A DNA stretch of 64,000 bases from Methylopila capsulata. GTDB lineage: Bacteria > Pseudomonadota > Alphaproteobacteria > Rhizobiales > Methylopilaceae. Location of the stretch: NCBI RefSeq assembly GCF_016907975.1, contig NZ_JAFBCY010000002.1, forward strand, positions 930,001 through 994,000. The letters run 5' to 3'. The notes beneath the pieces were generated by a model. It did not search any database. It was not told the DNA's origin and was given only the letters and a program-made list of their open reading frames with translations. Positions 58,930-64,000 of the stretch are shown piece by piece. How positions within the stretch are numbered: position 1 is the first letter of the stretch; each line of letters starts with the position of its first letter. The position numbers were made by a program, and so were the translations under genes.

Positions 58930-59292
58930 ATGTCGGACACGAAATGGCGAAAGCTGTTCCTAGCGGTGGCGGACGCGGGACTTAACGCCCGCCAAGCCAT
59001 CGTGAAATTCATCGACGTCGACGAGCCGCGGCCTATGGCGTTCCCCACGGCGGGCGCGCTGCACCCTCCCCGTCCCTACATCGACACGATGGAGTTCGGG
59101 CCCATCGAACTGCGCGCAATCGAATGGCTGGAGATACTGGCGGAAGCCGTGACCGAGCGTAGGACGCCCGGAACGCCGCCCAGGCGCGAGCCTCAAGACT
59201 TGGACGGCGCCCGCGCGGTGATTGAAAAACTGGGGTTGTTCCTGCTCGACGATACGCCGGGCGGCCTCCGCGTCATCGGCTACAGCCGCTGA
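58930..59292 (+). CDS. small hypothetical protein, DUF6678-like
   Basis: The 120-residue protein reads SDTKWRKLFLAVADAGLNAR, then IVKFIDVDEPRPMAFPTA, FGPIELRAIEWLEIL and GLFLLDDTPGGLRVIGYSR. The WRKLF..KFIDVDEPR pattern resembles the DUF6678 family, which has no known function that I can state. No signal peptide or membrane helix. It may start at ATG 58930 or an upstream TTG. It is a singleton between ecm and a thioesterase gene and may be acquired. Confidence 0.6.
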   Translation: MSDTKWRKLFLAVADAGLNARQAIVKFIDVDEPRPMAFPTAGALHPPRPYIDTMEFGPIELRAIEWLEILAEAVTERRTPGTPPRREPQDLDGARAVIEKLGLFLLDDTPGGLRVIGYSR

Positions 59293-59297
59293 GGAGA

Positions 59298-59684
59298 TCA
59301 GTCCGCCGGCAGCGGCCGCGGCTTCCGGTCCTCGTCGATCGCGACGAAGGTGAAGGTCGCCTCGGTCACCCGCTGCATCTCGTCGCCCTCCCGCGGGCGG
59401 CGCCAGGCTTCGATGCGGATGCGGATCGAGGTGCGGCCACGCTTTACGATCTCGGAATAGAAGCTGACCTCGTCGCCCACAAACACCGGGCTCACGAAGG
59501 TCATCTGGTCGACGGCGATCGTCGCGCACCTACCGCGCGCGATGCGCGCCGCCACATTGCCCGCCGCGAGGTCCATCTGCGCCATCAACCAGCCGCCGAA
59601 GATGTCGCCGGCGGGGTTGGTGTCCGCCGGCATGGCGATGGTGCGAATGACCGGAACGCTCGTCGGCAAGCCTGTCGTGTCCAT
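59298..59684 (-). CDS. YciA-type acyl-CoA thioesterase
   Basis: The 128-residue hot-dog-fold protein hydrolyses acyl-CoAs. Family blocks are AMPADTNPAGDIFGGWLMAQ (with the catalytic Asp), VDQMTFVSPVFVGDEVSFYS and TSIRIRIEAWRRPREGDEMQ, then VTEATFTFVAIDEDRKPRP, typical of YciA/acyl-CoA thioester hydrolase. Release of CoA from pathway esters is a plausible job beside ecm and ccr. A GTG seven codons upstream is an alternative start. Confidence 0.93.
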   Translation of the reverse strand: MDTTGLPTSVPVIRTIAMPADTNPAGDIFGGWLMAQMDLAAGNVAARIARGRCATIAVDQMTFVSPVFVGDEVSFYSEIVKRGRTSIRIRIEAWRRPREGDEMQRVTEATFTFVAIDEDRKPRPLPAD

Positions 59685-59752
59685 CGCCGCCCCGGCGGTT
59701 TGCACTATACTTTCGTCTAATTACAGGATTGCGGCCGAAGAAACGAGCGGTT

Positions 59753-60352
59753 TCAGCGCCAGACGCCGCCGCGCCGGATGCGCACATAGAGCGCGCCGGA
59801 ACCGCCATGATGGATCTGCGCGGTCTCGAAGCCCACCACCAACCCGCGCGCGGCGGGCGAGGACAGCCAGATCGGCACCGACCGACGCAGCACGCCGCGC
59901 TCCGGCCCGAACAGGTCGCCCTCCGCGGGTCCCGGACGGCCCTTGCCGGTGATGACCAGCACGACCTTGCAGCCCGAGGCCTGCGCGCCCGCGAGAAAGG
60001 CGCCCAGTCTGCGGTGGGCCTCGTCCTGCCGGAGGCCGTGCAGGTCGATGCGGGCGTCGACGGCGACAACGCCGCGGGAGATCCGCCGCCGGAGTTTCGG
60101 TTCGAGCGGCGCCAGCGGCGGCGGGGCGGGGATCTGCGGCTTCGGAGGAGGCGGAGACGGAAGCGTCTTCGCGCGCTTCGGCATCTTACCCGGCGGCGGT
60201 GGCGGTCCTGGAGGCGGCGGCGTCTCGGCAGGCGGAGGCGCAGCCTGGGGCTCCTCCGGCTTGCGGGCGGCAAGCGGCGTCACGCTTTCGACGACCTTGC
60301 TCCAGAGCTCACGTTCCGTCAGCGACAGAGTCCGTTTGCGGCGGCCCGTCAT
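59753..60352 (-). CDS. Smr/MutS2-like domain protein
   Basis: The 199-residue protein has a low-complexity N-terminal half rich in Pro (residues about 30-85) and a C-terminal Smr domain (VVAVDARIDLHGLRQDEAHR with the DLHG motif, VVLVITGKGRPGP, and HHGGSGALYVRIRR). Smr domains are nicking nucleases or nucleic-acid binders. It overlaps the mltA stop by four bases; the mltA-Smr order downstream of Tim44 is a recurring alphaproteobacterial arrangement. Confidence 0.9.
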   Translation of the reverse strand: MTGRRKRTLSLTERELWSKVVESVTPLAARKPEEPQAAPPPAETPPPPGPPPPPGKMPKRAKTLPSPPPPKPQIPAPPPLAPLEPKLRRRISRGVVAVDARIDLHGLRQDEAHRRLGAFLAGAQASGCKVVLVITGKGRPGPAEGDLFGPERGVLRRSVPIWLSSPAARGLVVGFETAQIHHGGSGALYVRIRRGGVWR

Positions 60353-61530
60353 GGCCGCGGCCCTGCGCCCGGCAGCGCCGCGGCGTCGGCCTTCGGCAGC
60401 AGCACCACGAACTCGGTCTGCTCCCGCATGCCGCCCGCGACCTTGCCGGCTTCATCTCCTGAGCCGGCGAAATAGTCCCCTCGCGCCTGCCCTAATATGG
60501 CGGAGCCGGTGTCCTGCGCGATGACGAGACGCTTGAGCGCGGCTCCGCCGACCGTGGTCGGCAATCGGCCCTCGATCCAGACGGGCATCCCGTAGGACCA
60601 GCGCGTCCGGTCGACGGCGAGGCTGCGCCCGGCCTTGAGCGGCACGGCCTGCGCCCCCCGAGGACCGTCGTCCGGGGTGAGGCTCTCGTCGATGCGGAAG
60701 AAGATGTACGACGCGTTCTCGCGCATGATCGCGCGGCCCTCCGCGGGACGCGCTCCAAGCCAGGCCCGGAGCGCCTGCATCGACGCGACGTCCTTCGCCA
60801 TCTCGCCGCGCTGGACCAGCAGGCGTCCGATCGGCGTGAAGGGGCGCCCGTTGCGCCCGTCGTAGGCGATCCGCACGACCCGACCGTCGGCAAGGCGCAC
60901 GCGGGTCGAGCCCTGCACATGCACGAAGAAGGCGTCGATCCGCGTCAGCCAGACCAGCGGCTTCGCCCGCGGCCCGAGCGCGCCGTCCTCGATCTCGGCG
61001 CGCGTGGGGTAGGGCGCGTGGCCCTCGGCGGTCTTGCGCGCCGCCGTCAGCGCATCCGGCACTCCCTCGGGCCGCGCGGCGCCATCCGCAAGGTCCACCA
61101 GGTCGTCGGGGCGGGCGAGCAGCGGCGTGTCGTAGGTCGCGTCGGGCGCGACGCGGCCGTCGACCTCGGGCTCATAATAGCCGGTGAGGATTCCGCGTCC
61201 CGCCCGGACCGGCGTGAACCGCTCTTCGAAGAAACCGCGGGCGGCCGCGTCGTCCTCGACGGGCGCGTCGAGCGCCGCGCGGCAGGTCGCCTGCAGCGCC
61301 TGCGACGGCGGCAGGGCCGCGCGCAACGGCGGCAGGCGATCGATGATCGCGCGGCACGAGAGGCGGAAAGCGTCGAACGCGGCGAGGTGGTCGTCGGCGG
61401 CCCAGCCGTCAAGCGCGGCGTAGGAGACGGGCGCAAGCGGCGCGTCCGCCGCCCGTCCCGTATCGGGGAGAAGGGTCGCTCCAAGAAGGCCTGCGGCGAG
61501 CGCCGCCGCGGCGCGCGCAGCCATCGTCAT
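60349..61530 (-). CDS. mltA: membrane-bound lytic murein transglycosylase A
   Basis: MltA cuts peptidoglycan with formation of 1,6-anhydro ends. The 393-residue precursor has a signal peptide (residues 1-28) without a lipobox, then the barwin-like MltA domain with GILTGYYEPEVDGR, and the 3D domain near the C-terminus (LVIAQDTGSAILGQARGDYF) with the catalytic Asp. It is 12 bases from the Tim44-like gene upstream and coupled to the Smr gene downstream. Confidence 0.93.
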   Translation of the reverse strand: MTMAARAAAALAAGLLGATLLPDTGRAADAPLAPVSYAALDGWAADDHLAAFDAFRLSCRAIIDRLPPLRAALPPSQALQATCRAALDAPVEDDAAARGFFEERFTPVRAGRGILTGYYEPEVDGRVAPDATYDTPLLARPDDLVDLADGAARPEGVPDALTAARKTAEGHAPYPTRAEIEDGALGPRAKPLVWLTRIDAFFVHVQGSTRVRLADGRVVRIAYDGRNGRPFTPIGRLLVQRGEMAKDVASMQALRAWLGARPAEGRAIMRENASYIFFRIDESLTPDDGPRGAQAVPLKAGRSLAVDRTRWSYGMPVWIEGRLPTTVGGAALKRLVIAQDTGSAILGQARGDYFAGSGDEAGKVAGGMREQTEFVVLLPKADAAALPGAGPRP

Positions 61531-61542
61531 GGTCCTTCGGCG

Positions 61543-62268
61543 TCAGACCGCCTCGGTCGAGATCAGGCGCCAGTTCGGGTCGCGGGCGTTCAGCTCGCGC
61601 GCGAAGGTCCAGACGTCGACGAGGTCGGCGATCTCGGTGGGACTTCCGTCGATCACGGCGCCGGTCTTGTCGCGGGTGGCGCTGATGATCTGCGAGACGA
61701 AGCGCACGGTGAGCTGCGCGGTCTTGCCCACAACCTCGACCTCCGTGAGCTCGGCCTTCTCGATCGCGACGAACCGCGACTCCACCGTCTCGCCGCGGCT
61801 CTCGCGCTCGGCGATGGCGGCGCTGAAGCCTTCGAACACCTCCTTCGCCAGAAGCGGCTTGAGCGTCTTGCGGTCGCCGGCGGCGAAGGCGCCGACGATC
61901 ATTTCATAGGCCGCGCGAGCGCCGCCGATGAAACCGCGGGCGTCGAAGCCGTTCTCGGCGGCCGCGATCTCGTCTAGGCCGAGCGCCACCGGGGTGCCCG
62001 GCGCGGCGATCCCCTTCCAGCGCTCGCCGACAGGCTCATCGTCGAGCGGCCCATGGTCCGGGCGCGTCCCGTCGGAGGCGCGCGTCGGCAGGGGAACGAC
62101 CTTGTCGTTCGCAGGCGTCGGCTCCGGCCCCGCGGGCGGCGCGCGAAACGCGTCGTTCGGACGCCGCTCGTTGCCCGTGCGCGTGCCCAGCACCGACCGC
62201 AGCCGGATGAAGATGAACACGGCCAGCACGAGGATGATGATCGTGTAGATGTCGAAGCCGTCGCTCAT
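61543..62268 (-). CDS. Tim44/TimA-like domain protein
   Basis: The 241-residue protein has an N-terminal transmembrane helix (IYTIIILVLAVFIFIRLRSVL), an acidic and Pro-rich linker, and a C-terminal Tim44-like domain (FIGGARAAYEMIVGAFAAGD; LAKEVFEGFSAAIAERE; VDVWTFARELNARDPNW). TimA is the bacterial relative of mitochondrial Tim44 and may act at the inner membrane in protein handling. I use the ATG at 62268; an upstream in-frame start lies in promoter-like DNA. It is divergent from fxsA. Confidence 0.9.
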   Translation of the reverse strand: MSDGFDIYTIIILVLAVFIFIRLRSVLGTRTGNERRPNDAFRAPPAGPEPTPANDKVVPLPTRASDGTRPDHGPLDDEPVGERWKGIAAPGTPVALGLDEIAAAENGFDARGFIGGARAAYEMIVGAFAAGDRKTLKPLLAKEVFEGFSAAIAERESRGETVESRFVAIEKAELTEVEVVGKTAQLTVRFVSQIISATRDKTGAVIDGSPTEIADLVDVWTFARELNARDPNWRLISTEAV

Positions 62269-62515
62269 CGGGTCTCGCAATCGTGTGGCCAGAGCGCGCG
62301 CCACGCCGCGGAGGGCTGCGCACGCTCGGATGTATATGTGACGTCCGGCCCCGTCGATCCAGTCGCGGCGCCGTTACCCGTCGTCGCGGGCCGGCTCCCG
62401 GCGTCGTGACCGGCGGCGCCATGCGCCATCTCCCTTGCGGAACTTGGCGGAACGGCGCGTCGTTCCCACATGAAGCGCGCCGGCTTCTCGGCGCAAGGAC
62501 CTTCACGGACACGTC

Positions 62516-62968
62516 ATGCCACGGCTGCTCACTCTCTTTCTGGCCCTTCCGATCCTCGAGATCGTCGCCTTCGCTCTCGTCGCGGCGACCATCGGCGTCG
62601 GCAAGGCCATTTTACTGCAGGTGGCGATCTCGGCCATCGGCATCGCCATGCTCGGCTCGCTGGTGTCCGAAGCCAAGACGGAGTCGCGCCGCCGGGGCGG
62701 GCTGGTGTCCTTCGCGATGGACGGCTCGAAGGGCCTGCGCGGCGTCGCGGGTCTCCTGTTCGCGATCCCGGGCTTCATCACCGACGTGATCGGCGTGCTG
62801 GCGCTGGTGCCCGAGTTCCGGACGCGCATCCGGCGCTTCCTTGGCTGGGCCGAGGTCGCGCCTGCGACGGTCCATCCGCAGACCGCGCGCCCGGCCCGGA
62901 AGGAGATGCTCGACCTCGACCAGGCCGAGTGGCGCGAGGTCGAGCCTGCGCGCCGTCCGGAGCGCTGA
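62516..62968 (+). CDS. fxsA: FxsA family membrane protein
   Basis: The 150-residue inner-membrane protein opens LLTLFLALPILEIVAFALVA, with GVGKAILLQVAISAIGIAML and LLFAIPGFITDVIGVLALVP as further segments: the FxsA signature. E. coli FxsA affects F-plasmid exclusion of phage T7; the general role is unknown. It lies 247 bases from Tim44 and 131 bases before secB, an order conserved in alphaproteobacteria. Confidence 0.93.
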   Translation: MPRLLTLFLALPILEIVAFALVAATIGVGKAILLQVAISAIGIAMLGSLVSEAKTESRRRGGLVSFAMDGSKGLRGVAGLLFAIPGFITDVIGVLALVPEFRTRIRRFLGWAEVAPATVHPQTARPARKEMLDLDQAEWREVEPARRPER

Positions 62969-63099
62969 TCGTCCCCGCTTGAACCTTGGCCATGGTCGGC
63001 TTGCGGGCGCGCGCGGGGGCGTGGTAACCCGCGGGCCGCCGATCGCGGCTTCGTCGCGCGCGCGGCCGATCCGTCCTCCGACGCCGAAAGTCGACAAAA

Positions 63100-63579
63100 A
63101 TGGCAAACACCCACGGCGCATCCGAGTCCGCCGCGCCCGCGATCAACGTCCTCGCCCAGTACGCGAAGGACCTCTCGTTCGAAAACCCCAACGCCCCGCG
63201 CTCGCTCGCGCCGCGCCAGACCTCGCCGAACATCGAGATCAAGGTCAACGTCAACGCCCGCAAGGTGGGCGAGACGGACTTCGAGGTCGAGCTGGCGATC
63301 GAGGGCCAGGCCAAGGACGGCGACTCGCTGCTGTTCCGCGTCGACCTGTCCTACGGCGGCGTGTTCCGCGTCGTGAACATTCCTGAGGAGCAGCTCCACC
63401 CGGTCGTCATGATCGAGTGCCCGCGCCTGCTGTTCCCCTTCGCGCGCCAGATCGTCGCCGAGGCGGTGCGCAACGGCGGCTTCCCGCCGCTGATGATCGA
63501 CCCGGTCGACTTCGCGGCGCTCTACCGCGCCCGCGCCGAAGAGGCCCTCGCCCAGCAGGCGACCGGCGCTCCGAACTGA
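63100..63579 (+). CDS. secB: protein-export chaperone SecB
   Basis: SecB keeps preproteins unfolded and hands them to SecA. The 159-residue protein has [56 protein letters not shown] and [20 protein letters not shown], all canonical. The ATG at 63100 is preceded by an A-rich stretch. In relatives dnaQ follows; here leuS does, after 301 bases. Confidence 0.96.
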   Translation: MANTHGASESAAPAINVLAQYAKDLSFENPNAPRSLAPRQTSPNIEIKVNVNARKVGETDFEVELAIEGQAKDGDSLLFRVDLSYGGVFRVVNIPEEQLHPVVMIECPRLLFPFARQIVAEAVRNGGFPPLMIDPVDFAALYRARAEEALAQQATGAPN

Positions 63580-63609
63580 GGGTTCCGCCCAAGCCGCTGC
63601 AGGCTCGAC

Positions 63610-63730
63610 CTCGTGTCCCGGCCCCAAGCCGGGACACAGAACCTAAGGGGTCCGAGAGCGTGCGCGCCAGCCATGGCGGGTGATGACGAGCGCGGCGTCT
63701 CCTGGTCCCGGCTCAAGAGCGGGGGACGAG
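63610..63730. repeat. ~120-bp palindromic intergenic element (copy 2)
   Basis: GTCCCGGC...GCCGGGAC arms near 63614-63635 and GGTCCCGGCTC near 63703 flank a centre that aligns with the reverse complement of the element at 44793-44911 (shared AGAACCT near 63640). The gap secB-leuS (63580-63880) otherwise contains only promoter-like DNA. Confidence 0.6.
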
Positions 63731-63880
63731 CGTCGCGTGTCCGTCCCTTTCTTTGAAGGATCGGTAGAGGCTCTTAGTCCCGCTTCGGTTGACCCCTGTC
63801 GGCGTTCGGGCGAATGTCCGCGCGCTTCGCGCGCTCGCGCGCCGCGTCCCCTTTGACCTGAAGTCTGGCGTACCCATCCG

Positions 63881-64000
63881 ATGACGACCGAGCGCTACAA
63901 CGCGCGAGAGGCCGAGCCCCGCTGGCAGGCGAGCTGGAACGAGCGCAAGCTGTTCCAGACCGACGCTGGGGATGCGCGGCCGAACTACTACGTGCTCGAG
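63881..64000 (+). CDS. leuS: leucyl-tRNA synthetase (5' part only)
   Basis: The first 40 codons read [20 protein letters not shown] and [16 protein letters not shown], the conserved N-terminus of bacterial LeuRS, which charges tRNA(Leu). The rest is beyond the window. In many alphaproteobacteria leuS is next to lptE-holA, but holA is 18 kb away here. Confidence 0.9.
   Translation, partial: MTTERYNAREAEPRWQASWNERKLFQTDAGDARPNYYVLE

Overview
The window looks like a chromosomal segment of a GC-rich alphaproteobacterium of the order Hyphomicrobiales (Rhizobiales). The evidence is lineage-typical gene orders (ubiE-ubiB-coaBC-dut; ftsE-ftsX-ydcF-plsC; hisB-DUF2628-hisH-hisA-hisF-hisE-coaA; mnmE-mnmG-rsmG-parA-parB; mltA-Tim44 / fxsA-secB), a CpdR-type response regulator, a RegA/ActR-type regulator, a full TTAA-N7-TTAAC CtrA-type box, clustered GANTC (CcrM) sites and two perfect 16-bp parS sites. 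Crotonyl-CoA carboxylase/reductase (ccr) close to ethylmalonyl-CoA mutase (ecm) indicates the ethylmalonyl-CoA pathway, as in methylotrophs such as Methylobacterium or Methylopila and in relatives. The genus cannot be fixed from sequence alone.

Layout. 1-10 kb is a left-facing series: a partial large NAD-glutamate dehydrogenase, gluQ, cysK, an Rrf2 regulator, dut, coaBC, a FitAB-like toxin-antitoxin pair, ubiB, ubiE and a DUF2125 protein. 10-19 kb holds chaC, a conserved hypothetical whose ribosome-binding site lies in a strong hairpin, plsC-ydcF-ftsX-ftsE, a zinc-ribbon protein, hpt, cpdR, dgoA-dgoK and a glutaryl-CoA dehydrogenase-like gene. 19-23 kb is a two-gene surface-polysaccharide cassette (pyruvyl-transferase-like protein plus an 853-residue glycosyltransferase-like protein) ending at tRNA-Leu(CAA). 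23-34 kb carries yqaA, dsbB, an L,D-transpeptidase lipoprotein, an HNH nuclease, an esterase, an AlkA-like glycosylase, coaA and the his genes, which are split by a VapBC-like pair and an orphan HWE kinase. 34-46 kb holds dps, hslV, a membrane protein, hslU, regA, infC, a GT4 glycosyltransferase, yaiI, a metallo-beta-lactamase-fold protein, a YiiX-like hydrolase facing an L,D-transpeptidase across a palindromic GANTC-rich region, and holA. 46-54 kb is the origin-type block parB-parA-rsmG-mnmG-mnmE with two parS sites, followed by a DUF255 thioredoxin-fold protein. 54-64 kb holds panD, ccr, a YeaQ-like protein, ecm, a small DUF6678-like gene, a YciA-type thioesterase, Smr-mltA-Tim44, fxsA, secB and the start of leuS.

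Most genes are housekeeping: CoA, ubiquinone and histidine synthesis, cell-wall remodelling, protein quality control, tRNA modification and chromosome segregation. The less ordinary parts are two toxin-antitoxin pairs embedded in conserved operons (one ends in a GTGA overlap with coaBC; both have repeat-type candidate operators), the hairpin over the RBS of the gene at 10552-11055, the nested GANTC palindrome at 43299-43380, the polysaccharide cassette, and dispersed palindromic elements in nearly every long intergenic gap. No insertion sequence, phage gene, CRISPR array, rRNA or recognised metabolite riboswitch was seen.
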